Below, piece by piece: positions 1-6,948 of a stretch of DNA of 8,765 nucleotides. This DNA comes from Rhodothermales bacterium (GTDB taxonomy: Bacteria > Bacteroidota > Rhodothermia > Rhodothermales > VXPQ01): contig JANQSQ010000621.1 in NCBI GenBank assembly GCA_028283985.1, positions 1 through 8,765 on the forward strand, in the 5' to 3' direction. Under the pieces are notes generated by a model, which was given only the letters and a program-made list of their open reading frames with translations, was not told the DNA's origin and did not search any database. A program made the translations under genes and the position numbers. How positions within the stretch are numbered: the first letter of the stretch is position 1; each line of letters begins with the position of its first letter.

Positions 1-73
1 ATAATGTAGCCGTCGGCCGATGGGCGGTCCGATGGATGGGTTCTCCTGTGAATACTGTAAATACGGGCTTCCG

Positions 74-120
74 TTAAAGGATACTCTGATCAAGTCCGCG
101 AAGTTCAGAATATCCTTTAA
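74..120 (-). repeat. 47-nt palindromic repeat (copy A) overlapping the proS stop codon
   Basis: Two 16-nt arms (74-89 and 105-120) flank a 15-nt loop (90-104). The outer ten bases of the arms, TTAAAGGATA and TATCCTTTAA, are perfectly complementary. The inner five (TCTGA/TCAGA) also pair. The single odd position is a C-A mismatch in plus-strand RNA but a G-U pair in minus-strand RNA, so the full 16-bp stem forms in the sense of proS. The right arm contains the proS stop codon (117-119). Bases 77-115 align without gaps to 8075-8113 at 32 of 39 positions, defining a two-copy family in this window. It could be a 3'-end hairpin or weak terminator (there is no run of U after the stem) or a REP-like element. 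Bases 1-73 to its left hold no gene I can support. Confidence 0.75.
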
Positions 121-1592
121 TAGGCCCTGGCGAAAACAACGCGGCGCTCCGACGGCTTGCCGGTCAGCATATCCTTGCCCGCTTCCTTTTCTCCATTCAT
201 TGGAATACAACGAATGGTCGCTTTCGTTTCCTGTTTGATGCGGGCCTCGGTCTCCGGCGTACCGTCCCAGTGGGCCAGCACGAACCCGCCATGCCGGTCC
301 AGGGTATCCTTGAACGCGTCGTAGTCGTCGACGCGCCGGGTGGAGGCTTCGCGCATTTCCAGCGCCCGGTCGAACAAGTGCTGCTGAATATCTTCGAGCA
401 CGGCCCCGATCCGGTCCGGGAGCCCCTCCTGCGAAACAATTTCTTTCCCGGGCTGGTCGCGGCGCGCCATTTCGCCCTTGTTATTCCTGACGTCGCGGGG
501 ACCGATGGCGAGGCGGACCGGCACCCCCTGCACTTCGTATTCGTTGAATTTCCAGCCGGGGCGGTGCGTCTCGCGGGCATCCACCTTGACGCGAATGTTC
601 GCGACGCGCAGCGCTGCCTGGATGCGGTCGGCCGCTTCGAGCACGGCGGTCCGCTCTTCGTCTTTCCGGAAAATGGGTACGATCACGACCTGCACGGGAG
701 CGAGACGGGGCGGCAGGACCAATCCCCGGTCATCCGAATGCGTCATGATGAGCGCCCCGATCAGCCGGGTCGAGACCCCCCAGGAAGTAGCCCACACATA
801 TTCGAGCCGGTTTTCGCGGTTCTGGAACTGGCAGTCGAACGCTTTGGCGAAGTTCTGGCCGAGGAAATGACTGGTGCCGGCCTGCAGGGCCTTCCCGTCC
901 TGCATCATGGCCTCGATACAGTACGTGTCCACCGCGCCCGCAAAACGTTCGCTGGCCGTTTTTACGCCCCGGATCACCGGCATGGCCATCCATTCCTCGG
1001 CGAACGTGGCGTATACTTCCAGCATGCGCCGCGTTTCCTCGATGGCTTCCTCCTTCGTTTCGTGGGCCGTGTGCCCTTCCTGCCATAGAAATTCCATCGT
1101 GCGCAGAAACAGCCTCGTGCGCATTTCCCAGCGCACGACGTTGGCCCACTGATTGACGAGAATGGGCAGGTCGCGCCAGGATTGGATCCAGTTCCGGTAG
1201 GCGTCCCAGATGATCGTTTCGCTGGTGGGGCGGACGATCAGATTCTCCTCCAGCTTGGAATCGGGATCAGGCAACAGCCCATCCCCGAACGGGTCTTCCA
1301 TGAGGCGCGAGTGGGTGACCACGGCGCACTCCTTGGCGAACCCCTCTACATGTTCGGCCTCCCGCGCCAGAAAGGATTGGGGAATGAACAAGGGGAAATA
1401 GGCATTCTCGTGCCCCGTCTCCCGGAACATGTCATCGAGCGCCCGCTGCATGTTCTCCCACAGCGCACAGCCGTTCGGACGAATGACCATGCACCCGCGC
1501 ACCGCCGAGTAATCGGCCAGCTTCGCATGCTGCACAATGTCCAGATACCATTGCGCATAATCTTTCTCGCGGCTTGTGATTACATCGGCCAT
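117..1592 (-). CDS. proS: Prolyl-tRNA synthetase, short archaeal/eukaryote-like type (class II)
   Basis: Cytoplasmic enzyme that charges tRNA-Pro with proline using ATP. At 491 residues it has the length of the short ProRS type, which lacks the inserted editing domain of the long bacterial type. Visible landmarks are the RPTSET segment at residues 121-126, class II motif 2 around RWEMRTR (154-160) with the following FLRTMEFLWQEGH, the QAGTSHFLGQNF segment (237-248), and motif 3 GVSTR (272-276). The anticodon-binding domain begins near residue 299 (PVQVVIVPIF). The family-specific C-terminal domain ends in VVFARAY, with the characteristic terminal Tyr. The zinc-binding cysteines of archaeal relatives are mostly absent from this domain (only C462 is seen), as I recall for Bacteroidota enzymes. 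The ATG start gives the expected N-terminus (MADVITSREKDYAQWY); no clear Shine-Dalgarno precedes it. The gene stands alone, divergent from the lipoprotein gene, and its stop codon lies inside a palindromic repeat. Confidence 0.97.
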   Translation of the reverse strand: MADVITSREKDYAQWYLDIVQHAKLADYSAVRGCMVIRPNGCALWENMQRALDDMFRETGHENAYFPLFIPQSFLAREAEHVEGFAKECAVVTHSRLMEDPFGDGLLPDPDSKLEENLIVRPTSETIIWDAYRNWIQSWRDLPILVNQWANVVRWEMRTRLFLRTMEFLWQEGHTAHETKEEAIEETRRMLEVYATFAEEWMAMPVIRGVKTASERFAGAVDTYCIEAMMQDGKALQAGTSHFLGQNFAKAFDCQFQNRENRLEYVWATSWGVSTRLIGALIMTHSDDRGLVLPPRLAPVQVVIVPIFRKDEERTAVLEAADRIQAALRVANIRVKVDARETHRPGWKFNEYEVQGVPVRLAIGPRDVRNNKGEMARRDQPGKEIVSQEGLPDRIGAVLEDIQQHLFDRALEMREASTRRVDDYDAFKDTLDRHGGFVLAHWDGTPETEARIKQETKATIRCIPMNGEKEAGKDMLTGKPSERRVVFARAY

Positions 1593-1906
1593 AATATTGC
1601 ACAGTGGGTGTCGTTTACTAAATACACTACAGGAGGAATGCGGCGGAAAAACGGAGGCGGCCCGGAACGGATTCCGACGATATCACAGGAGGAAAGACCA
1701 GATATTTCGTGCAGTATCCGGGAATGGCCCGATGTTTGCGTTATTCCGGGACGAAGCCATTAGAGCCGGACGGACGTCGTTCTTCCTTCGAGGAAAGCAA
1801 TAAGTTCCGTGGTTTTCTTGCAACTAAACCGGTTCTTATGCATCATAACCTGTATACACTGTAACGGAACCACTGTCGCCAAGTTTTCACCAAACCGGGT
1901 GTCATC
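1593..1906. other. Divergent intergenic region between proS and the lipoprotein gene
   Basis: This 314-bp stretch must hold the promoters of both divergent genes, but no convincing core promoter stands out. For the rightward gene a weak sigma-70-like pair can be read: TTGCAA at 1818-1823 and CATCAT at 1841-1846, 17 bp apart and each four of six to consensus. The ten bases ACAGGAGGAA occur twice, at 1629-1638 and 1685-1694. Both look like Shine-Dalgarno sites, but neither is followed at proper spacing by a start codon leading into a believable protein. A small hairpin (TTCCT-TCG-AGGAA) lies near 1783-1795. No RNA gene was recognised. Confidence 0.45.
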
Positions 1907-3208
1907 ATGGAACAATCGACATTACACGAGCGGGGAGCCTCTCCCCTCGCCTTGCGCGCGGCGCCCTTCGCCGCCGGACTGCTTGTGGTGCTGCTGGCCG
2001 GTTGTTACACCCATTTGGGCACCGTACAGTACGAACGGATTCCGGATTACGTCGAGGTGGTGCAAAGCGCCGAGGACACCGTCGTAACGGAACACTACTA
2101 CAACGACCAGTATTTCTACAGCGGGCCCTACAGTTACCGCCGCTACTTCCACCGGTTCGATTACGGGTGGAGCCCACGGTACTACCGGGACCCGTACTGG
2201 TCCTATGGCTCGTTTTTCGGGTCTTCGTGGTACGATCCCTGGGGGTATGATCACTGGGGATACGATCCTTGGGGGTACAGTCCCTGGGGATATGGATACA
2301 GCAGCTTTTACGCGGGCATTTCCCTCGGCCCGGGTTGGGGCTGGGGCGGGTACCCCTATTACTACAGCCCCTACCGTTACCGTGGATATTACCCGGGCTA
2401 TGCGCACACCTGGAATCCCTATTACGGCGGGTGGCGGTACGATTACCCGGGAGCGATTCGCTCGAGAGGCGGACAATGGGGCCCGCGTGGCGCCTCGATG
2501 GGGCGGAATGCAGGAGCCCGCGGCGGATATACAGGCGACTTCGGGGGCAGCGGGATTCGTGAGGTAGGTACCGCAGGAAGCGTTTCCGCCGGAAAGACGC
2601 GCGGCGCCTCGACGGTTTCCGGAGAGCGTTCGGCGCGTTCCGGAAGATCGTCGACCGTACAGGGAAATCGATCGGGAACGGGCAGATCGACTGGAACTAC
2701 TGCCCGCGATACGCGACGGGCAACCACCACGCGCAGCACTGGGCGTACCGTGGGCTCGACACCCTCTTCGCGCGGCAGCAGCGGGTCAAGTGGGCGCACT
2801 GTTCGTTCGACGCCCTCCTCGCGCAGTAGCAGCGGATCGAGTGGACGTACCGTACGTTCGTCGCCCTCCTCGCGCAGTAGTAGCGGGTCCAGCGGGCGTA
2901 CTGTTCGTTCGACGCCCTCCTCGCGCAGCAGCAGCGGATCGAGCGGGCGTACCGTACGTTCGTCTCCGTCGTCCCGGTCTTCGTCGTCTTCCGGTAGCCG
3001 TAGCCGGGGCGCCGTTCGTTCGACGCCCTCCTCGCGAGGCAGCAGTGGATCGAGCGGACGCACCGTCCGTTCGGCGCCCTCGTCGCGCAGCAGCGGATCC
3101 AGCGGACGCACCGTCCGTTCGTCCCCGCCGCCCCGGTCTTCGTCGGGCAGCAGCGGGCGGTCTTCGGGCCGGTCCTCGTCCTCTTCGGGTCGTCCCCGCA
3201 GTCGATGA
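1907..3208 (+). CDS. Putative lipoprotein with Tyr/Trp/Gly-rich middle and Ser/Arg repeat tail
   Basis: A 433-residue protein not recognised as any named family. The N-terminus has a hydrophobic stretch (residues 21-32) ending in the lipobox LAGC, with C33 as the predicted lipidated residue after signal peptidase II cleavage, so it is probably anchored in the outer or inner membrane. Residues about 34-75 look folded (HLGTVQYERIPDYVEVV). Residues about 80-185 are extremely rich in Tyr, Gly, Trp and Pro, with four tandem five-residue units of the type YDPWG (109-128). From residue 190 on the chain is Ser/Arg/Gly-rich and probably disordered, with eight copies of a 17-residue unit between 279 and 416. 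The tail is strongly basic and could contact polyanions such as LPS, nucleic acid or peptidoglycan, but that is a guess. The ATG is the only start that gives an immediate signal peptide; the ribosome-binding site is weak. The protein is rightward and alone, 164 bp before the outer-membrane protein gene. Confidence 0.8.
   Translation: MEQSTLHERGASPLALRAAPFAAGLLVVLLAGCYTHLGTVQYERIPDYVEVVQSAEDTVVTEHYYNDQYFYSGPYSYRRYFHRFDYGWSPRYYRDPYWSYGSFFGSSWYDPWGYDHWGYDPWGYSPWGYGYSSFYAGISLGPGWGWGGYPYYYSPYRYRGYYPGYAHTWNPYYGGWRYDYPGAIRSRGGQWGPRGASMGRNAGARGGYTGDFGGSGIREVGTAGSVSAGKTRGASTVSGERSARSGRSSTVQGNRSGTGRSTGTTARDTRRATTTRSTGRTVGSTPSSRGSSGSSGRTVRSTPSSRSSSGSSGRTVRSSPSSRSSSGSSGRTVRSTPSSRSSSGSSGRTVRSSPSSRSSSSSGSRSRGAVRSTPSSRGSSGSSGRTVRSAPSSRSSGSSGRTVRSSPPPRSSSGSSGRSSGRSSSSSGRPRSR
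2231..2290 (+). repeat. Four tandem 15-bp units encoding Y-D-P-W-G-like pentapeptides
   Basis: Four consecutive 15-bp units start at 2231, 2246, 2261 and 2276. They encode YDPWG, YDHWG, YDPWG and YSPWG inside the lipoprotein. The units differ mainly at third codon positions and at the Pro/His and Asp/Ser codons. The pattern suggests an expansion by slippage followed by drift under protein-level constraint. Confidence 0.8.
2741..3154 (+). repeat. Eight-copy 51-bp coding tandem repeat (GRTVRSTPSSRSSSGSS unit)
   Basis: Copies begin at 2741, 2792, 2843, 2894, 2945, 3005, 3056 and 3104. Six are exactly 51 bp. The fifth is 60 bp, with an extra SRS-type insertion, and the seventh is 48 bp. All length changes are multiples of three, so the reading frame is kept. 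Copies vary at the residue before the Pro (Thr, Ser or Ala) and at the third Ser block. Copies two to four are the most alike, as expected for recent duplication in the array core. Such arrays commonly vary in copy number between strains. The low-complexity codons also create long open frames on the opposite strand that should not be taken as genes. Confidence 0.9.
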
Positions 3209-3269
3209 ACGCACGGCGGCGGCCCGTGTAGCCACGGCGTTGCGACACCTACCTGGGAAAGTGTTGTCA

Positions 3270-3292
3270 GGATCGGGCTTTCCGTACGATCC
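3270..3292 (+). terminator. Weak hairpin downstream of the lipoprotein gene
   Basis: GGATCG (3270-3275) and CGATCC (3287-3292) form a six-base-pair stem with an 11-nt loop, 62 bases after the lipoprotein stop. No U-run follows, so intrinsic termination is doubtful. A second small stem, GCCGGA/TCCGGC, lies at 3320-3337. The rest of the 164-bp gap (3209-3372) shows no gene and no clear promoter for the next gene. Confidence 0.2.
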
Positions 3293-3372
3293 CTAACCCT
3301 TCCTTTACCCATGCGAACCGCCGGATAGGCTTCCGGCCTGTTCAGAACTCAGAAAACCAGACAGATACTCCC

Positions 3373-4929
3373 ATGAAAAGGCGCTTCTTACCGGTGTTTG
3401 CCCTTGCCTTGTTCGCGGTGTCTTCCACGTACGCCCAGACTCCCGGCGACGCCTATATCTTCGCTGCACGTTCCCCTGAGACCGGTCCGCGCATGATGGG
3501 GATGGCGGGCGTAGGCATCGCCGGCGTAGCGGACTACGGCGCATTGCGTACGAATCCGGCCGGCCTGGGCTATTTCAGCAACTCGGAGATCGGCGGTTCC
3601 CTGCATACCTTGTCGGCTACGGAGGACGCACAATATTTTACCGGCATCCGTACATCGTCCGCCGCGGAAGCCGATGTGCGCGCTACCCGCCTCAGCAACC
3701 TGGCCTACATACAGAAGCTTCCGACCTCGCAAGGATCGTTCGTGCTCGGCCTCGCATTCAATCAGGTCAACACGTTTGACCGCAATCTCGCCTTCGGAGG
3801 CACGAACGCCACCAATTCCATCAGCACATCGTTCCTGCCCGATCCGAACGAGTTTACGGTGGAAGAGGACGGCGATGGATATTCCCCGAACTTTTACAGC
3901 GATATTCCCCAACTGGCTTATGACGGGGGTGCGATCGAATTTTTGTTCGAAAACATAGGAACGAACGACGGGCTTTTCTACGAGGCGGTTATCCCCGGCA
4001 CCCGGATTGATCAACTGGGGGACGTGCTTGAAAAGGGGCGGGTAAACGAACTGAACCTCGGCGGTGCGTGGGAAGCGAGCCAGGATGTAATGATCGGCAT
4101 TTCGGCCAACTTTGCCTTTGGTTCGTACAACTTCGAAAACATTTACGAGGAAGCGGACGCCTACGGTGAAAACACTCCGGAAGACTATGAAGTGGTCCTT
4201 TCCGACGGCTCGCTGTTCGGGTTTAACAGATTGCTGTACGAAGAAGGGTTCGAGGCAGACCTGAGCGGGTTCAACGTGCGCGGCGGAGTATCGACGACGA
4301 CGCTTGCGAGCGGGTTGCGCGTGGGCGTGCTGCTGGAGACCCCTACGTTCTACGAAATCAGGGAAAATCTCTACCGGGAACTTACCACCTGGTTCGACGA
4401 GGGAGGCTCACTGGACGCGACAACCAACAAGGAATACGAATACGAATTGCGCACCCCCTGGCGCATCGGGGGCGGCGCATCCTGGGAAATCGGGGGGTTT
4501 CTTCTGGCCGGGGACCTGGAATATGTAGACTGGTCCCAGATGGAGTTTGACGGGGATGCGGCGGACGGCGACCTCTTCAGGGATTTGAACAAGAAGGTCC
4601 GGGACACCATGGATCCGGTCTGGAATATGCGTTTTGGCGCTGCGTATGAATTCGGAGACTTCACGGTGCGGGGAGGCGTGGCCACCTATCCTGATCCATT
4701 CGACCGGAACGTGTCGAGGGGCGGCGGCGAAGCCGACCGCGACCGGCGTTTCGTCTCCGCCGGCGTGTCGTACCGCTTCGCGCCCAATTTTTATGTCGAT
4801 GCGGGATGGACGCGCATGAAATTCAACGACGAATACACCCCATACTTTCATAATGTCAGCGATCCGCCTCTCGTCGAGGAAAGCGTCACGCAGCACCGGT
4901 TTCTGCTGGGCGTGCGCATAGGGTTCTGA
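3373..4929 (+). CDS. FadL/OmpP1-like outer-membrane beta-barrel protein
   Basis: A 518-residue protein with a signal peptide (residues 1-21, cleavage expected after the Ala of STYA). The region at 40-70 (MMGMAGVGIAGVADYGALRTNPAGLGYF) strongly resembles the N-terminal part of OmpP1/FadL/TodX transporters, where a small hatch plugs the barrel and NPAGL is conserved. The rest alternates polar and aromatic residues as amphipathic strands, with long acidic loops, and the chain ends in FLLGVRIGF with the C-terminal Phe needed for BAM-dependent insertion. The length is within the family's range. FadL-type proteins import hydrophobic compounds, including long-chain fatty acids in E. coli and aromatics in TodX; the substrate here cannot be told. 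The ATG start gives the signal peptide directly; the Shine-Dalgarno is poor. It may be co-expressed with the preceding lipoprotein gene, but the 164-bp gap makes a separate promoter more likely. Confidence 0.85.
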   Translation: MKRRFLPVFALALFAVSSTYAQTPGDAYIFAARSPETGPRMMGMAGVGIAGVADYGALRTNPAGLGYFSNSEIGGSLHTLSATEDAQYFTGIRTSSAAEADVRATRLSNLAYIQKLPTSQGSFVLGLAFNQVNTFDRNLAFGGTNATNSISTSFLPDPNEFTVEEDGDGYSPNFYSDIPQLAYDGGAIEFLFENIGTNDGLFYEAVIPGTRIDQLGDVLEKGRVNELNLGGAWEASQDVMIGISANFAFGSYNFENIYEEADAYGENTPEDYEVVLSDGSLFGFNRLLYEEGFEADLSGFNVRGGVSTTTLASGLRVGVLLETPTFYEIRENLYRELTTWFDEGGSLDATTNKEYEYELRTPWRIGGGASWEIGGFLLAGDLEYVDWSQMEFDGDAADGDLFRDLNKKVRDTMDPVWNMRFGAAYEFGDFTVRGGVATYPDPFDRNVSRGGGEADRDRRFVSAGVSYRFAPNFYVDAGWTRMKFNDEYTPYFHNVSDPPLVEESVTQHRFLLGVRIGF

Positions 4930-4982
4930 GGCATTTCACGGAACGGATTCGCAGGGTTTGTGAGCAGGTTTTTAGGTAGATT

Positions 4983-5005
4983 ACGTACGTGATAACGTAC
5001 TGGAG
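4983..5005 (+). promoter_or_regulatory. Inverted repeat (possible operator) and ribosome-binding site of the ATPase operon
   Basis: ACGTACGT (4983-4990), itself palindromic, is followed by GATA and ACGTAC (4995-5000), so GTACGT-GATA-ACGTAC is a perfect inverted repeat. ACGTAC is also directly repeated 12 bp apart. It ends one base before GGAG (5002-5005), which lies six bases before the TTG start at 5012 and decides that start. A regulator dimer could bind here, or an RNA hairpin could form beside the ribosome site. A possible TTTG (4957-4960) lies upstream, but no clear -10 or -7 element matches. Confidence 0.4.
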
Positions 5006-5011
5006 AAACCC

Positions 5012-6292
5012 TTGCGGGACGCATTGATAATTCGTCGCATCCAGGCCCTGAACTACCGTTGCCTGCGTCATGTGGATGTGGCGCTAGATCCCTTTCATGT
5101 GCTGGTTGGCCCAAACGCCAGCGGGAAGAGTACGTTATTCGATGTAGTCACCTTCCTCGGCGACATGGTGCGGGATGGCCTCGAAGCAGCTGTTGCAAAA
5201 CGCACCGACAATTTTCAGGATCTTGTTTGGGAAAGACCCCAAGACAGCCTTGGTTTCGAACTCGCATTGGAGTTCGATATTTCCGATTCCATGAAGCAAA
5301 GGCTTCCCGCCGACAAAGATTATGAAGTGTTTCGTTACGAAGTAGCCATAAAGGAAAAAGCGGATGGCGTCGTTATCGACGCAGAAAGAGGGATGCTTAT
5401 GAAGCATCATAACGTGGAAAAAGCGCAACTATCCATTTTTCCTTGCCCATTGGATCCGATTGACACCATCATGCTGGGTGGTGGACGCCATGGCACCAGA
5501 ACCATACTCAGCAAATCCCCCGAGGGTAAGGATAATTTCAATATCGAAATTTCGCCTTCTGCAGGAAAAGGCTGGGCCACCAGTATTTCCTTCGGTCCAT
5601 ACCGTTCAGCACTTGGCAGTTTGCCCGAGTCCCCTGACGTGTTCCCCGTCGCCACCGGCGTCAAACGCATGCTGGCAACGCAGGTAAAACTTCTGGCTCT
5701 GGACAGTGTGAAGATGCGCGAGGCCAGCCCTCCCGCACTGCGTCGCAACGGCTTCTCCAGCGATGGCGCCAATCTTCCATGGACGATTGCGAGTTTAAAG
5801 CAGGATAATCATGAAAATTACCGGCAGTGGCTGGAGCATATTCGCACCACCTTGAAAGACATCAAGGAAATTCAAGTCAAGGAGCGCCCGGATGACCGGC
5901 ATGCTTACCTTGAAGTTGAATATGACACGGACATTCGTGTACCATCATGGGCGGTTTCAGACGGCACGCTCCGGTTTCTGGCGCTTACGCTCATTCCATA
6001 TCTTGCCGGCGAGGGATATCTCTACCTGTTGGAAGAACCAGAAAACGGTATTCACCCGCTCGCTATCGAGGCAGTGTACGATTCACTGGCGTCGGCCTAT
6101 GACTCGCAGGTATTGGTAGCCACGCATTCATCCGCTTTCTTGCGCATGGCTCGACTGGAAGAGGCCCTCTGTTTCGCCAAAGACGTAAACGGCGCCACAG
6201 ATATCGTGCGTGGCGTGGATCATCCGCGTTTGCGGGATTGGCAAGATACCGTGGATATGAACCTGTTGTTCGCTAAGGGAATTATCGGATGA
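5012..6292 (+). CDS. AAA/ABC-type ATPase (AAA_21-like, OLD/RecF/SMC class)
   Basis: A 426-residue cytoplasmic ATPase. The N-terminal strand (IIRRIQALNYRCLRHVDVAL) is typical of RecF/OLD-like heads and leads to Walker A GPNASGKST (33-41). The C-terminal half has the ABC-signature-like SDGTLRFLAL (316-325), Walker B YLLEEPENGIHP (338-349) with the catalytic Glu pair at 341-342, and the H-switch VATHSSAFL (369-377). There is no C-terminal TOPRIM domain, so it matches stand-alone ATPases that work with a separate effector. The region from about 70 to 300 is the family's variable arm and is not a recognised domain. Start: TTG at 5012 with GGAG six bases upstream; later starts would cut into the first strand before Walker A. 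It overlaps the next gene by four bases (ATGA, 6289-6292), so the pair is translationally coupled. Sampled stretches are clearly less GC-rich than in mltG. The family is confident; a defence role is inferred from context. Confidence 0.92.
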   Translation: MRDALIIRRIQALNYRCLRHVDVALDPFHVLVGPNASGKSTLFDVVTFLGDMVRDGLEAAVAKRTDNFQDLVWERPQDSLGFELALEFDISDSMKQRLPADKDYEVFRYEVAIKEKADGVVIDAERGMLMKHHNVEKAQLSIFPCPLDPIDTIMLGGGRHGTRTILSKSPEGKDNFNIEISPSAGKGWATSISFGPYRSALGSLPESPDVFPVATGVKRMLATQVKLLALDSVKMREASPPALRRNGFSSDGANLPWTIASLKQDNHENYRQWLEHIRTTLKDIKEIQVKERPDDRHAYLEVEYDTDIRVPSWAVSDGTLRFLALTLIPYLAGEGYLYLLEEPENGIHPLAIEAVYDSLASAYDSQVLVATHSSAFLRMARLEEALCFAKDVNGATDIVRGVDHPRLRDWQDTVDMNLLFAKGIIG

Positions 6293-6930
6293 ATGGTTAC
6301 GCGAAAGACATCTTTGCTCTGGTTGCAGACAAAGATATGGAGCAGGCTTTCGAGGGTTTATTGGCTCAACATGAAGAATTACGTATTCGACGGATACGGT
6401 ACGACATTGAGGTGCACCCAAACCACGATCCGGGATGTCGAAAGGATCCTGTCGGGATGTTACGACCCTACATTACAGGCTACAGGTATGCCTTGGTAGT
6501 TTTTGACCACCATGGTTGTGGCCAAGAATCCTTGCGTAGACAGCAAATACAGCAAAATGTCGAGAAGGACCTTGGACGTAACGGCTGGGACAACCGTTGC
6601 AAGGTTATCGTGATTGAACCGGAACTCGAAAACTGGGTATGGGCGCCGTCCGAAAACGTATCTGAAATTCTTGGATGGGGTAGTGATTTTCACGCACTCA
6701 AGCAATGGTTGCAGACTCGCGGACTTTGGTCGGATAGTGACCCCAAACCTTCCGATCCGAAGCGCGCGATGCAAGAAGCGCTAAGGCACAAAAGGGTAAG
6801 GCGTTCTTCCACTCTTTTCAAGCGGATAGCGGATATCTCGCAACCGCAAGATTGCCAGGACCCGGCCTTCGTCGAATTCAGAAGAACCTTGCAGAGCTGG
6901 TTCCCCGCAGACAACCGGATTCGGAACTAA
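6289..6930 (+). CDS. Small protein with TOPRIM/DUF4276-like acidic pattern, ATPase partner
   Basis: A 213-residue protein with no signal peptide or membrane segment. The visible layout is strand IFALVADKDME (8-18) followed by helix; strand ALVVFDHHGCG (68-78), with D73 at a strand end; then VIVIEPELENW (106-116), ending in a Glu-rich turn followed by Trp. This order (acidic residue after strand one, Asp after a later strand, E-x-E before an aromatic) resembles the TOPRIM-like DUF4276 proteins and the TOPRIM nucleases paired with OLD-type ATPases. The usual first Glu would here be D14. The C-terminal part (residues 150-213) is basic and helical, with KRAMQEALRHKRVRRSS, and may bind nucleic acid or the ATPase. 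Its ATG lies inside the ATPase stop (ATGA), so it is made in step with the ATPase. I vaguely recall similar proteins beside AAA ATPases in methylation-associated defence loci, but cannot verify this. A nuclease effector is the favoured but unproven role. Confidence 0.8.
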   Translation: MNGYAKDIFALVADKDMEQAFEGLLAQHEELRIRRIRYDIEVHPNHDPGCRKDPVGMLRPYITGYRYALVVFDHHGCGQESLRRQQIQQNVEKDLGRNGWDNRCKVIVIEPELENWVWAPSENVSEILGWGSDFHALKQWLQTRGLWSDSDPKPSDPKRAMQEALRHKRVRRSSTLFKRIADISQPQDCQDPAFVEFRRTLQSWFPADNRIRN

Positions 6931-6948
6931 ATCTACGATAGTTGTCTG
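6908..6948 (+). terminator. Inverted repeat spanning the end of the two-gene operon
   Basis: CAGACAAC (6908-6915) and GTTGTCTG (6941-6948) are perfect complements separated by 25 bases, and they straddle the stop codon of the small-protein gene. The structure lies just before the convergent end of mltG (stop at 6986-6988). The loop is long and no U-run follows, so it is at best a weak terminator; it may be chance. Nothing else is visible in the 55-bp gap. Confidence 0.25.

Noticed and set aside
20..238. 72-residue rightward open frame at the left edge
   Set aside because: It runs antisense into proS and across palindromic repeat copy A. Its LKDTLIKSAK segment reappears at 8070-8100 only because the repeat does.
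270..1088. Long rightward frame (272 residues) opposite proS
   Set aside because: Antisense shadow of a confidently identified gene. High-GC codon use opens the opposite frame, and the translation shows no family features.
1576..1803. 75-residue rightward frame in the proS-lipoprotein gap, with nearby AGGAGGA sequences
   Set aside because: The frame starts inside proS, and the Shine-Dalgarno-like motifs at 1629-1638 and 1685-1694 are not spaced properly to a start. The translation has no structure I recognise.
2741..3154. CRISPR array
   Set aside because: The repeats are contiguous, of 51 bp, in frame within a coding region, with no unique spacers and no cas genes.
2443..3312. 289-residue leftward frame opposite the lipoprotein repeats
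   Set aside because: Its sequence is just the reverse reading of the 51-bp repeat (LDPLLREEG units). It has no independent start or domain evidence.
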